The notes under the pieces: generated by a model
Told to the model about the DNA's origin: nothing
What the model saw: the letters and a program-made list of their open reading frames with translations, nothing else
The model's database searches: none
NCBI GenBank assembly: GCA_018660305.1
Contig: JABJKO010000293.1
Span: 1-25,193, forward strand
DNA from: Rhodospirillaceae bacterium
GTDB lineage: Bacteria > Pseudomonadota > Alphaproteobacteria > MPNO01 > UBA2964
Length of the DNA stretch: 25,193 nt
Reading direction: 5' to 3'
Made by a program: the position numbers and the translations under genes
Shown: piece after piece, positions 14,941 to 24,600 of the stretch
Layout of the letters: every line of letters begins with the position of its first letter
Position numbering within the stretch: the stretch's first letter is position 1

Positions 14941-15510
14941 ATGATCGCCCTGATCAGATCCGCCGGCTGGATAGCCGCTTTAACAATCCTGTTTCTTGCC
15001 GCCGCCGACGTCGCCAACGCCCAGAAGCGGGGCAAATTCAAACCCCTCGACGTTCCCTTCGCCGGCACGCCACCCGCTGGCGTTGCGCTGATGCTGCGCA
15101 TGGCCAACGTGGGCCCGGATGATATCGTCTATGATCTCGGGTCCGGTGACGGGCGTATCGTGATCGCCGCGGTCAGGGATTTCGTGGCGAAAGCCGGAAT
15201 CGGCATCGATCCCAAACGCGCCCTTCAGGGTGCCCTCAATGCGAGGAAAGCAGGTGTCGAAGAGAAAACAACCTTTATTGTCGATGACATATTCCGCGCC
15301 GATTTCCGCGAGGCAACGGTGCTGACGCTGTTCATGTCGCACCGCATCAACCGCGAACTGAGGCCGCGCATGAATGCCTTGCTCAAGCCCGGCAGCCGGG
15401 TCGTCACCTTCCGGTTTCCGGTCATGGGATGGACGCCGACACAAATCGAAACCATCGAGGGCGACGAGGTTTTTCTCTACGTGCTGCCGACGCGGCCGGA
15501 CAGCCCTTAG
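14941..15510 (+). CDS. SAM-dependent methyltransferase-fold protein with N-terminal signal peptide
   Basis: A 189-residue class I methyltransferase-like protein. Motif I is [15 protein letters not shown] at 63-77, followed by [13 protein letters not shown] as motif II and a VDDIFRADF segment. The order resembles the FAM173-type lysine methyltransferases. Before this, residues 1-27 form a hydrophobic stretch ([15 protein letters not shown]) ending with an AxA-type cleavage site, so the domain appears to be exported or membrane-tethered. SAM is not normally present in the periplasm, so this is unusual. I start at ATG 14941, with GGAGG eight bases upstream; the GTG at 14932 is too close to that site. 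The gene is divergent from mnmA and convergent with tenA. The methyl acceptor is unknown. Confidence 0.82.
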   Translation: MIALIRSAGWIAALTILFLAAADVANAQKRGKFKPLDVPFAGTPPAGVALMLRMANVGPDDIVYDLGSGDGRIVIAAVRDFVAKAGIGIDPKRALQGALNARKAGVEEKTTFIVDDIFRADFREATVLTLFMSHRINRELRPRMNALLKPGSRVVTFRFPVMGWTPTQIETIEGDEVFLYVLPTRPDSP

Positions 15511-15514
15511 AGCC

Positions 15515-16210
15515 CTATACAGCCATGCCCTGATCCCAGAAGGCGATTTCGAGCCGTGTCGCATCGGCGAACACTTTTTCGAGGCCATGGCGCCGGGCGT
15601 CGGCGCCGCGCCTGTGGGACAGGGCTTCGATGAAGTGCGAGGCCTCCCGCGCGACCGCCTGATATTCCTCACCGGCATACATCTCGATCCACGGCCGGTA
15701 GGGGTTAGGGGCGTTCAGGGCTGCTTGGCCCTGGGACAGTGCAAGACCAATTTCGGCATAGCCCAGAACACAGGGCGCCAAAGCCACATGGAGATCGAGC
15801 AAATCGCCCGCTACCCCGCGCTCCAGGACGTAGCGGGTGTAGGCCAGAGTCCCGGTCGCTTCCGGCGTCGCCGCCATGTCGGCCTCGCTCAACCCCCATT
15901 CGGCGCAGAACGTCAGGTGCAACGCCATTTCAGTATCGACGATGGCGGCGCAGGCCCGCATGGCGCTGCCAATTTCCTCCAGCGTTTCGCCCTTATAGGC
16001 CGCCAGGGCGTAGGCCCGCGCGAAATGAATCAGAAACAGATAATCCTGAACCAGATAGTGGCGAAAGCTGGCCTCCGGCAGGGATCCGTCACCCAGCCCT
16101 TTGACAAAGGGATGCGCCACATAATCCTGCCAGTCCCTGGCGCAGCTCTCCCGCAAGCCGGCCAGGAAACCGCCGGGCGCGAAAATTGTCTCAAGTGCGT
16201 CATTTGACAT
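15515..16210 (-). CDS. tenA: TenA-family thiaminase II / aminopyrimidine aminohydrolase
   Basis: A 231-residue all-helical TenA protein. TenA hydrolyses aminopyrimidine thiamine breakdown products to HMP for salvage in the cytosol. Diagnostic residues of the cysteine-bearing TenA_C class can be placed: Asp56 in LVQDYLFLIHF, Cys147 in LAPCVLGYAEIG, and Glu221 in RLEIAFWDQGM. The length is typical. It is the last gene of the iscR-cysteine desulfurase-ferredoxin set, starting four bases after the ferredoxin stop, so they are very likely co-transcribed. This puts thiamine salvage under the same regulator as Fe-S and sulfur supply. No other thi gene is in the window. Its stop lies four bases from the convergent methyltransferase stop. 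Confidence 0.93.
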   Translation of the reverse strand: MSNDALETIFAPGGFLAGLRESCARDWQDYVAHPFVKGLGDGSLPEASFRHYLVQDYLFLIHFARAYALAAYKGETLEEIGSAMRACAAIVDTEMALHLTFCAEWGLSEADMAATPEATGTLAYTRYVLERGVAGDLLDLHVALAPCVLGYAEIGLALSQGQAALNAPNPYRPWIEMYAGEEYQAVAREASHFIEALSHRRGADARRHGLEKVFADATRLEIAFWDQGMAV

Positions 16211-16214
16211 GCGC

Positions 16215-16547
16215 CTATCCCCCCAGATGGTTGGTGGTTTCCGCCGGCAGACGAACTATTAGCCCATCGAGCGCATCGGTGAGAACGATCTGACAGCCCA
16301 GACGGGAATTGGGCGTCAGGCCCCAGGCGAGATCGAGCATCTCGTCTTCCTCCTGGCTGGGGGACGCCAGCCGCGTTGAAAAGGCCGTATCGACAATGAC
16401 ATGACAGGTGGAACACGCCATGACCCCGCCGCAGGCGCCTTCGATATCGATGTGATTATCCCAGGCGATCCGCAGCAGCGTCTCGCCGGCGGCCGCATGG
16501 ATTTCCTGGCGTGTCCCATCGACCAGGACAAAGGTGACGCGGGGCAT
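16215..16547 (-). CDS. [2Fe-2S] ferredoxin, adrenodoxin/Isc type
   Basis: A 110-residue ferredoxin. The four ligands are Cys39, Cys45, Cys48 (GACGGVMACSTCHV) and Cys85 (RLGCQIVL), giving C-x5-C-x2-C-x36-C as in adrenodoxin-like and Isc ferredoxins. The acidic stretch SQEEDEMLDLAWG before the last Cys is the classic partner-docking helix. The likely role is electron supply in Fe-S cluster assembly or to a neighbouring oxidoreductase. It is 24 bases after the cysteine desulfurase and four before tenA, in one operon with iscR. Named by family only; fdx would be the usual symbol, but the isc scaffold genes are missing here. Confidence 0.93.
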   Translation of the reverse strand: MPRVTFVLVDGTRQEIHAAAGETLLRIAWDNHIDIEGACGGVMACSTCHVIVDTAFSTRLASPSQEEDEMLDLAWGLTPNSRLGCQIVLTDALDGLIVRLPAETTNHLGG

Positions 16548-16571
16548 GGCGGCGGTCTCGCTCCCTCGGTG

Positions 16572-17696
16572 TTATGGGGCGGCGGGGAAAGCGCGGTCCT
16601 GCGTCCGCTGGTACAGCGTTCCCCACGAGTCGACCAATTGATCAATATGCTCAGCACGGGTGGTCCAGCCGAGGCTGATACGAACGGCGCAGACCGCCAG
16701 CGACTCTTCCACACCCATGGCGGTCAGAACATAGGGAGCCTCCACGCGTCCTGCCGCGCAGGCGGACCCCGCACTAATGGCAATCCCGGCAAGGTCGAGC
16801 CCCATCACCTGCACCTCGCTGGACAGGCCGGGAGTCGCCACCTTGCAGGTATTGGGCAGACGCGCCAGACCGGCGCCGAACACGGTTTGGCCCGGGACAA
16901 TATTGCTCAGCCGTTGTTCGAGGGAATCCCTAAGCCCGGCCAGAGCCATAAAATCAGCCAACCCGTCAGCGGCACACCGGGCGGCAACACCAAAGCCCGT
17001 GATGCCGGCGACGTTTTCGGTCCCGGCCCGCAGGCCGCTTTCCTGGCCACCGCCATGGACCAAACGGTCAAGCTTGCTTCGGTCGCGGCAGACCAGCGCA
17101 CCGACACCCTGGGGCCCGCCGATTTTGTGGGCGGAAAGGCTCAGGAAATCCACACCCAGAGCCGCCATATCCACCGGGATCTTTCCGGCCGCCTGAATGG
17201 CATCTGTGTGAACCAGCGCGCCCTTGGCGTGGGCAATGCGCGCAATTTCGGCCACCGGCTGTACGATACCGGTCTCGTTATTGGCCATCATAATGGAAAC
17301 AAGGGTCGGTTCGGTGCGCTCCGCCAACATATTCTCGAGGGCGTCGAGATCGATCACCCCCTCCTGCAGAACCGGCAGGACGGCCGCATCGCTCCGCGCG
17401 AGCATGACGGATTCATGCTCGATTGCGGAAATCACCAGATCCGTGCAGCCCGTACACCGCAGCACCTGATTATTGGCCTCGGTGCCGCTGCCCACGAACA
17501 GGACGTTCTCGGCCCGCGCGCCGATCAGGGCCGCTACAGCGCGGCGCGCGGCTTCCACCCGGGCCCGCGCGGCGCGGCCGGTCCCGTGTACGGAAGACGC
17601 ATTGCCCCCGTCGCGCATCGCCTCGGTCATGGCATCGATGACCTCGGGACGGGTTGGCGCCGTGGCGTTAAAATCAAGATATATCTGGGACGACAC
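16572..17696 (-). CDS. Cysteine desulfurase (IscS/NifS family)
   Basis: A 374-residue PLP enzyme converting cysteine to alanine and an enzyme-bound persulfide. IYLDFNATAPTRPEV opens the protein as usual. The PLP pocket is seen in GSGTEANN near 70, His94, HTDAIQAAGK (Asp165, Gln168) and SAHKIGGPQG with Schiff-base Lys191. The active-site Cys is Cys313 in SAGSACAAGR. The short loop and total length are like smaller NifS/IscS enzymes; the C-terminal IscU-binding extension seems reduced. The start is GTG 17696, with AAGAGG seven bases upstream. It lies 16 bases after iscR and is followed by a ferredoxin. It probably supplies sulfur to Fe-S assembly and to MnmA. Confidence 0.95.
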   Translation of the reverse strand: MSSQIYLDFNATAPTRPEVIDAMTEAMRDGGNASSVHGTGRAARARVEAARRAVAALIGARAENVLFVGSGTEANNQVLRCTGCTDLVISAIEHESVMLARSDAAVLPVLQEGVIDLDALENMLAERTEPTLVSIMMANNETGIVQPVAEIARIAHAKGALVHTDAIQAAGKIPVDMAALGVDFLSLSAHKIGGPQGVGALVCRDRSKLDRLVHGGGQESGLRAGTENVAGITGFGVAARCAADGLADFMALAGLRDSLEQRLSNIVPGQTVFGAGLARLPNTCKVATPGLSSEVQVMGLDLAGIAISAGSACAAGRVEAPYVLTAMGVEESLAVCAVRISLGWTTRAEHIDQLVDSWGTLYQRTQDRAFPAAP

Positions 17697-17712
17697 GCGG
17701 GCGCCTCTTCCC

Positions 17713-18177
17713 TCAGGCCGTGGCGGACCGGTGGTCGGAAGACCAGACCGGCTGCCCGGTGCCGCTGATGCGTCGCGCGCACACGTCGGCGATGGTCACC
17801 GAATTCAGGAACCCGTAAATCTGATTTCCCAGGGCTTCCCACAGATCGTGGGTCGAACATTGCGCCTGGTTGGAGCAGCAGCCGTCAGGGGAAATGGGGG
17901 AGCAGCTTGCGCTCTTGGCCGGTTCATCCACAGCCAGGACCACATCGGCAATCCGAATGCGCTCCGCCGCCTTTGAGAGCGTATAGCCCCCGCCGGGTCC
18001 CCGCATACTCTTGACCACGCCGCCGCGGCGCAATTTGGCAAAGAGCTGTTCCAGATAGGACAAGGAGATGCCCTGGCTCTCCGCGATATCGGCCAGGGCG
18101 ACCGGCTGGCCACCGCTTCTCTGCGCCAGTTCAACCATCGCCATGACAGCGTATCGCCCCTTGGTGCTCAATTTCAT
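17713..18177 (-). CDS. iscR: Rrf2-family Fe-S cluster regulator IscR
   Basis: A 154-residue Rrf2 regulator. The N-terminus MKLSTKGRYAVMAMVELA and helix-turn-helix SLSYLEQLFAKLRRGGVVKSMRGPGGGYTLSK-like region (split here: recognition helix near 39-50, wing near 59-66) are characteristic of IscR. Cluster ligands are Cys92, Cys101, Cys107 and His110 in the region ending QAQCSTHDLW. The last three spacings match Escherichia coli IscR, while the first gap is three residues longer; Cys100 is an alternative ligand. AGAGGG lies eight bases before the ATG. As the first gene of the operon it likely autorepresses the cysteine desulfurase, ferredoxin and tenA according to cluster status. Assignment is confident; the exact ligand set is inferred. 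Confidence 0.94.
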   Translation of the reverse strand: MKLSTKGRYAVMAMVELAQRSGGQPVALADIAESQGISLSYLEQLFAKLRRGGVVKSMRGPGGGYTLSKAAERIRIADVVLAVDEPAKSASCSPISPDGCCSNQAQCSTHDLWEALGNQIYGFLNSVTIADVCARRISGTGQPVWSSDHRSATA

Positions 18178-18366
18178 GCCCTACGCCCTCTGTAAATTGC
18201 GCCAATTCGACGCTTCACTCGTCTGAATCTGCATTCCCACTCATCGAGAGCCTTGAATTTTCCTGGGGCAACTCTCTATATTCGCCTTCATAGAGGACGT
18301 GGCCTAAGGGAAGATGCCTGTTAAGCTACGGGGTGGGGATTTTCTGCGGCGACTGTATTTATCCAC

Positions 18367-18389
18367 ACCAAATCAGTCAACTATTTGGT
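18367..18389. promoter_or_regulatory. Inverted repeat in the iscR / hydrolase divergent region
   Basis: ACCAAAT-N9-ATTTGGT is a perfect seven-base-pair inverted repeat, 71 bases upstream of the hydrolase ATG and 190 upstream of iscR. The rest of the 283-base gap (18178-18460) holds no gene and no promoter I could define with confidence. The repeat may be an operator for IscR or another regulator; I cannot assign it to a known consensus. Confidence 0.4.
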
Positions 18390-18460
18390 ATGGGCCGGAA
18401 TTCGTGTACAACGCCCGAACCAATTCACATCGTCGCCACGTTTAGGAGCAGCATTCGGTC

Positions 18461-19117
18461 ATGCCCGAAGTAATTTTCAATGGACCGGATGGGCGGCTGG
18501 AAGGCCGCTATCATCATTCGCGCCGGACCAACGCGCCCATCGCGCTCGTTCTTCATCCCCACCCGCAGCAGGGGGGCACCATGAACAACCGTGTCGTCTT
18601 CGAGGTCTATCAGACCTTTGCGCGGCGCGGATTCTCCACCTTGCGGTTCAATTTTCGCGGTGTCGGGCGCTCACAGGGCGAATATGACGAAGGAGCGGGC
18701 GAACTGAGCGACGCCGCCGCCGCCCTCGATTGGCTGCAATCGGCAAATCCCGATGCATCGCAATGCTGGGTCGGCGGATTCTCGTTTGGGGCCTGGATCT
18801 GCATGCAGCTTTTGATGCGCCGGCCCGAAATCAACAGTTTCATTGCCCTCGCGCCGCCAGCCAATAAATACGATTTTGCCTTCCTGGCCCCCTGCCCGGC
18901 ATCCGGGCTGATCGTCCACGGCGCCGAAGACAATATGGTGCCGGAGGATTCCGTCGATACGCTGGCGAAGAAGTTGGCGAGCCAGAAACGAATCACCATC
19001 GACTATCAGATCATCGAGGGCGCCAATCATTTCTTCCATGAAAAGGTCGACGAACTGACCACCCGGGTCGACGCCTATCTGGAACGGGAAGTGGCCGCAC
19101 TGGCAAACGCTCAGTAA
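18461..19117 (+). CDS. Alpha/beta hydrolase, divergent from iscR
   Basis: A 218-residue small alpha/beta hydrolase of the type often found beside iscR/suf loci in alphaproteobacteria. LHPHPQQGGTMNNRV at 31-45 is the family's oxyanion-region signature, followed by LRFNFRGVGRSQG. The nucleophile elbow is GFSFGA with Ser108; Asp157 in HGAEDNMV and His190 in EGANHFFH complete the triad. No signal peptide is present. AGGAG lies about 12 bases before the ATG, somewhat far. The divergent arrangement with iscR suggests shared control, but its substrate and role in Fe-S or sulfur metabolism are not established by sequence. Confidence 0.9.
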   Translation: MPEVIFNGPDGRLEGRYHHSRRTNAPIALVLHPHPQQGGTMNNRVVFEVYQTFARRGFSTLRFNFRGVGRSQGEYDEGAGELSDAAAALDWLQSANPDASQCWVGGFSFGAWICMQLLMRRPEINSFIALAPPANKYDFAFLAPCPASGLIVHGAEDNMVPEDSVDTLAKKLASQKRITIDYQIIEGANHFFHEKVDELTTRVDAYLEREVAALANAQ

Positions 19118-19144
19118 AAGTAAAGAGTGCTGGCGCGCATATAG

Positions 19145-20251
19145 CTATTTCAAAGAATGCGCAAAGAAGCGGCCGCCGGTCACGGGGGCCGAGACACCTG
19201 TTGTCCCCGGATAGGTCAGCGGCAGTGACAACAGGCTGCGCGCCGCCAGGAACGCAAAGGCCTGAGCCTCCAAGGCATCACCGTTCCAACCGACGGTTTC
19301 CACCGCCGCTACCTTCATACCCAGACTGTCCTCCAAAGCCGCCATCAATGTCGGGTTGTGCCGGCCACCGCCCGTCACCAGCCATTGGTTGGGCAGTGCG
19401 GGCAGAAACGGTTTTGCGCGGGCGATGGTTTCGGCGGTAAAGGCAACCAGCGTCGCCGCCCCGTCCGCGGCGCGAAGACCCTCCAGTGCCGTCAGATCGA
19501 AATCGATGCGATCGAGCGATTTCGGCGGAGCCTGATCGAAATAGGGATTTTCCAGCAGGCGGACGAGCCGATCACTTTGCGATTGTCCGGCACCGGCCAG
19601 CTTGCCGCCCTTGTCGAAGGGTTCGCCGATATGGGAATCGACCCATTCATCCAGCAACCCATTGCCGGGGCCGGTATCGAAGGCCAGCATCTCATCATCC
19701 ATACCGATCCAGGTCACATTGGCGACACCGCCGATATTCACAATGGCGAGCGGACGCGGCAGGTCGCCACACAGGGCACGGTGATAGACGGGCACAATGG
19801 GCGCCCCTTCGCCGCCTTTGGCGACGTCGTTGGATCGCAGGTCGCATACCACGTCGATGCCCGTCAGCCTGGCCAGCAGCCCGCCATCGCCAATCTGCCA
19901 GGTGCGGCCCTCCTGCGGCCGGTGCAGGATCGTGTGGCCATGAAATCCGATAATGTCGATATCGGCGGCAGACAAATTTGCCGCTGCCAGCAATCCGGTT
20001 ACGGCCGCCGCATGGGCCTCGGTCACCCGGCGCTCGACGTCGTCCACGGCACCGACCCCGCCAAGAATTCCCCGTATGGCGTTTCGCAGATCGGAATCAT
20101 AGGGCGTGGTCGATGCCAGGCCGGTTTCAGTGACCGTCTGTCCATCGGTTCGGAGCAGCGCGGCGTCGATGCCATCCATCGACGTTCCACTCATGAGACC
20201 AAGGGCCAAAAGCGGGGTCTCAAACCTGTCCCTGGCGGCAGTTTCTGACAC
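19145..20251 (-). CDS. anmK: Anhydro-N-acetylmuramic acid kinase AnmK
   Basis: AnmK cleaves and phosphorylates 1,6-anhydro-MurNAc to MurNAc-6-phosphate in cytosolic peptidoglycan recycling. The 368-residue protein has the glycine-rich ATP loop LGLMSGTSMDGIDAALL at 17-33, GFHGHTILHRP near 103, NIGGVANVTW near 172, and FDTGPGNGLLDEW near 192; all are AnmK signatures. The start is GTG 20251, with GGAGA seven bases upstream. It is divergent from tyrS, a common alphaproteobacterial arrangement, and convergent with the alpha/beta hydrolase at 18461. No other recycling genes are in the window. Confidence 0.97.
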   Translation of the reverse strand: MSETAARDRFETPLLALGLMSGTSMDGIDAALLRTDGQTVTETGLASTTPYDSDLRNAIRGILGGVGAVDDVERRVTEAHAAAVTGLLAAANLSAADIDIIGFHGHTILHRPQEGRTWQIGDGGLLARLTGIDVVCDLRSNDVAKGGEGAPIVPVYHRALCGDLPRPLAIVNIGGVANVTWIGMDDEMLAFDTGPGNGLLDEWVDSHIGEPFDKGGKLAGAGQSQSDRLVRLLENPYFDQAPPKSLDRIDFDLTALEGLRAADGAATLVAFTAETIARAKPFLPALPNQWLVTGGGRHNPTLMAALEDSLGMKVAAVETVGWNGDALEAQAFAFLAARSLLSLPLTYPGTTGVSAPVTGGRFFAHSLK

Positions 20252-20398
20252 GCGGGTTTCTCCAACAATTCGTCACAGGCGCGATCGCAGGGCTCGCCAT
20301 CGCCGATGTGCCTATGGTAAACCTCGCAGCCCGAATCATGACCCGGCTGATTTTTATTCTGACGCCGAAACAGACCGCAGGCCAAACGGCGTATTGCC

Positions 20399-21655
20399 AT
20401 GACAAGCTACAAGTCCGATTTCCTACAGACCATCGCCGAGCGCGGGTTTATCCATCAATGCACCGACGGCGATAGCCTCGGGACGCTGCTATCCTGCGGG
20501 CAGCCGCAAGCCGGTTATATCGGCTTTGATTGCACCGCCGACAGCCTCCATATCGGCAGCATGATCCCCATCATGCTGCTGCGCTGGTATCAGAAATGCG
20601 GCCATAAACCCATCGTTCTTATGGGTGGCGGAACGACCAGGGTTGGCGATCCGTCGGGCAAGGATGAATCGCGCCAGATACTTACCGAGGAAATCATCGC
20701 CGGCAATATGGCCGGCATTAAAGGCGTCTTTGAAAAATTCCTGTCCTTTGGCAACGGGGCGACGGATGCAGTCATGGTCAACAATGCCGACTGGCTGGAT
20801 TCGCTCGAATACATTCCGTTCCTGCGCGAATTCGGTCAGCATTTTTCGGTAAATCGCATGCTGAGTTTCGATTCCGTGAAGCTCCGTCTCGAACGGGAAC
20901 AGACGCTGAGCTTTCTCGAATTCAACTACATGATCCTGCAGGCATATGATTTTCTCGAGCTGTCACGCCGCAGCGACTGTGTTCTGCAGATGGGCGGGTC
21001 CGATCAATGGGGTAATATCGTCAACGGCGTAGAGCTCGGCCGCCGGGTGGATGGCAAAGCTCTCTATGGGCTGACCTCTCCCCTGATTACGACAGCGTCG
21101 GGCGAAAAAATGGGGAAAACCGCCAGTGGCGCCATCTGGCTGAACAATGACCGGCTATCCCCCTATGAATATTTCCAGTTCTGGCGCAATACGGCGGATG
21201 CCGACGTCGCCCGCTTTCTGAAACTCTTTACCGAACTTCCCATGGCTGACATTGCGCGCCTCGAAGCGTTGAAGGATTCGGAAATCAACGAGGCCAAGAA
21301 AATCCTCGCCTTTGAAGCCACCAAACTATGTCACGGCGAGGCCGCCGCGGATGAAGCGGCGGAGACCACCCGCGTCACTTTCGAAGAAGGGGCTCAGGGA
21401 TCGGCGCTCCCCAGCGTCGACGTGCCAAGGGCCGATCTGGAAGCGGGCATCCCGGTTTTCGAAGCGTTTGTCCGGGCCGGTCTTGCATCGAGCAATGGCG
21501 AGGCCAAACGGCTGATCCGGGGCGGCGGCGGTCGGGTAAACGACAATGTCGCGAAGGATGAGGGCCAGCTGGTTGCTCTGGCCGACGCCAATGAAGACGG
21601 CGCGATCAAGCTTTCGGCCGGCAAAAAGCGGCATGTTCTCTTGCAGGCGGTTTAA
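20399..21655 (+). CDS. tyrS: Tyrosyl-tRNA synthetase
   Basis: A 418-residue class I aminoacyl-tRNA synthetase charging tRNA-Tyr. The HIGH-class motif is HIGS at 51-54 and the KMSKS-class motif is KMGKT at 237-241. [12 protein letters not shown] at 199-210 and the tyrosine-pocket segment [11 protein letters not shown] near 175 are TyrS-specific. The C-terminus, from about 350, is an S4 RNA-binding domain ([22 protein letters not shown]). No strong Shine-Dalgarno precedes the ATG at 20399. Its last bases overlap the convergent AsmA-like gene's stop codon, so the two transcripts meet tail to tail. Confidence 0.98.
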   Translation: MTSYKSDFLQTIAERGFIHQCTDGDSLGTLLSCGQPQAGYIGFDCTADSLHIGSMIPIMLLRWYQKCGHKPIVLMGGGTTRVGDPSGKDESRQILTEEIIAGNMAGIKGVFEKFLSFGNGATDAVMVNNADWLDSLEYIPFLREFGQHFSVNRMLSFDSVKLRLEREQTLSFLEFNYMILQAYDFLELSRRSDCVLQMGGSDQWGNIVNGVELGRRVDGKALYGLTSPLITTASGEKMGKTASGAIWLNNDRLSPYEYFQFWRNTADADVARFLKLFTELPMADIARLEALKDSEINEAKKILAFEATKLCHGEAAADEAAETTRVTFEEGAQGSALPSVDVPRADLEAGIPVFEAFVRAGLASSNGEAKRLIRGGGGRVNDNVAKDEGQLVALADANEDGAIKLSAGKKRHVLLQAV

Positions 21656-24600
21656 TTCGTATCCGGTATCACGGATGAATTGCCGCCATCCGGTTTTATG
21701 GAGCCATCGAAAATACCAATCAGATTCCGGAGAAACCCGGGAGCCAATGCGGCCAGCGGATTGACGCTGATCTTTGGATTATCGACCGATCCGCCAATCT
21801 TGTAGGTCGCGGCGAACACCCCGCTTCCCTTCTTTCCCGTCAACAGAGTCCCGAGGACGGGAATATTCCCCAGCACGCTGTTGATCGTATAGGCGGGGAC
21901 GATAGTGCCCCTCAAATCAACCACATCCTTGCCACGGTCGACGGTGCCTTCCACCGTAATACCAAGTTCCGAGCCCACCGATCTGGCATTCAATATCTTG
22001 AAAATGTCGTTTTCGAATTCGAAAGGCACATCCAGCTTCACGAACTGAATTCCCTTACCCGACAGGTTGTTCTGAATACCCGTCAAAGACAGGTTGGTTA
22101 AAACCTTTGCGAGCACGGGCGCCTTGACCATGACGAAATCGGTCACATCAAGGGTACCGATCCATGCCTCCGGCCTCTTCTTGTCCGACTTCCGGGCCGA
22201 CAGCAAAAGGGTTCCACCCTGCATGGTGCCGAAGAGATCCAGAGCCCGCAATGTTTCACCCGCATTGGCCGCTTTGATGGATAATTGCGGTATGGGCGCC
22301 ACTTCATAAGACAGCTTTATCTCGTGTCCCGCCCCCAGATGTCCTGTCGCGTCGATTTTCTGCCACTCGCCCTCCTTGCCGGTAAGCCGGGCGGAAAGAT
22401 TGCTGAATGACTTTTCTTCGTCGAACCAGATCCTGTCGAGCGTCGCGTTGATATGGAGGTTCGGCAGGGTAGTCGCCTGCGGCACCGTCGTGTCGTCCTC
22501 CTTGAGGAAAGGCGTGGCATCGAATTCCGATCCGCGCACATCGAGATTAAACCCACCGTCAGCATGCGGCGCTATGGTCGCGGATACATTCGTACGCCCG
22601 TGTTTAAACTTGCCAATAACCGCACGGGCCAACGCCCGATTTTCATCGAACGCCACACTGCCGTCCAAGGAGAGAGTCCCGGTGCGCAGGTCGAATTGTC
22701 GAATATTAACGGTGCTATCGGACTGCAGATCGATGCTCAACCATGCGACCCCTTCTTCACCCGCCTGCTTGCGCCAATGGAGCCCGGGTAGCCAGAGACC
22801 GGCGTTTTTGAGGGCAAATTTCAGGGCGAGTTCCTTCTTGCCCTTTACCGCTTGCAAATAGGACAAATCGACGGAGACAGGACCTGTGAGATACGGACTC
22901 AGGTCAGGCAGCCCCGCCGCCTTGCGTCCGTCCTTATCCAGAACAGCCTGGGCCTCGTAGCGTCGCTTATAGGGCTCCTTTTCGTCGAAGCGTTCTATCC
23001 ATTTTATGGTCGCCGGCACCAACCCGACATTTGCCTCTCCGCTCAATTCCAGCCCGGCCTTATCGACTTTGAGGGTAAGGCTGTCGGCAGAAATGGTTCT
23101 GCCAAACGCAAAATTCGGCACATTGATGTCGGTCAGGCGCGCGCGTCCCCGAATGTCGACATCGGCCAGTTCAATGGACCGGTCGATGGGAAAACTGAAC
23201 GTCAGGTCCGTTGTTGTTCGACCGGAAACACCGGTGGGCTGCATACCAAGAAGCGATACAAACCCCAACGGCGGTCGATCGATCATCGACAACGCGTCTT
23301 CCAGCGCCCCCTCGACCGTAACGTCGATATCAGCTTGCTCCGTGTCTTTATCAAGATTGGTAAGACGAACGCTAGCCGATCTGACTTTGAGCTTTTTCGC
23401 AACACCGGAGCGAACGGTCCCGATAAAGCGATCGCGGGAGAAAACCGCCGTAGCCGCCATCTTCCGGATCGGTGGCAGGCCTTTGACATGATAAATCGTC
23501 GTGTCCCGAAGGCGTAGCTTACCAGCAAAAGATTCTACCCTGATGTCTCCTGTCGCCAGATCGGGAATCCTCAGAGAAAGCGTCGCCTTGGTCCCCTCGA
23601 CAATGCCCGACGGCATATTTTCCAGAACCCATTTACGGGGTCGACTGGCAACATTCCCCGGCCAATAACGGCTCAGGGCCTCGAGCTTCAGACGATCGAT
23701 GGTAACCACCCCATCGATGGCAAGCCCGTCTCCCAATTTGAGCACCGTCGTCCGGCCCGAAAGCTTCGGCCCATCCAAATCCACCAGCAGCTTATCGATC
23801 TCAAGACTGCCGGTATCGCCATCGAAAGAGCCTTGGATATGTGCCGATTTGATCGGCAGGCCGCTGGGCCAGAATGCCGAATAGGTAGCCTGGCCCTGTC
23901 CCGCGACCAGATCAAAATTGGCATCGCGCAGTTCACCATCCAGGGTAATCGTCGACCCGACCCGTCCCCGAACATTAAGACGAAGAGATTCGACCCCCTT
24001 CAGGAAGGGTAATTTGGCCGCGACCCGGTCGGTGCGAACGCCGGAAAATTCAGTGTCGATACGTATGATATCCGAGTTCGGCTGCCAGCTTGCCGCCCCG
24101 TTTACCGCCGTAATGGATCCGCCAATATCCAACTGAGTGAAGAAGGTTCCCTGAATTTCTCCATCCTCGCGCAACAGGATGATATTGGTCTCCGGCGCGC
24201 CCCAGACGACACCCGCCGACCGGTCATCAATCCTCAACCGGGCATCAAGAATGCTGACACGCCGCAAATAGGAAGCGGGCCGATCGGGGCTTGGCTCGGC
24301 GCTCAACACCTCGATCAACCTTTCGAAAACAGCATCGCGGATACTGTCTTCGCCCTCGCCCGTCAGGTCACCAAAAGTCATGGCCAGTTCGCCGTTTTTC
24401 CGGCGGACCAGTTGCAGGCTTCCGCCAATCAGATCGAGGCTGGTCGGTGCGACGATGCCCTGTAACAGGCCTCGAACGCTGACACTGACCGAAATCTCCG
24501 GCACCTGAGCGATAAGCCGGCCATTCTTGGCGGTAGCCCGGACATCGACAACGCGAATATCCAGGGTCCGCTCCCACCCGGCCCAGGCCAGAATGGTTTT

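Noticed and set aside
16401..17768. 455-residue plus-strand open frame opposite the cysteine desulfurase
   Set aside because: The minus strand carries all PLP and catalytic Cys motifs; the plus frame is His/Gly/Arg-rich antisense noise.
19136..19162. GCGCAT...ATGCGC inverted repeat between the alpha/beta hydrolase and anmK 3' ends
   Set aside because: Only six pairs with a 15-base loop and no T-run, partly inside anmK; not a convincing terminator.
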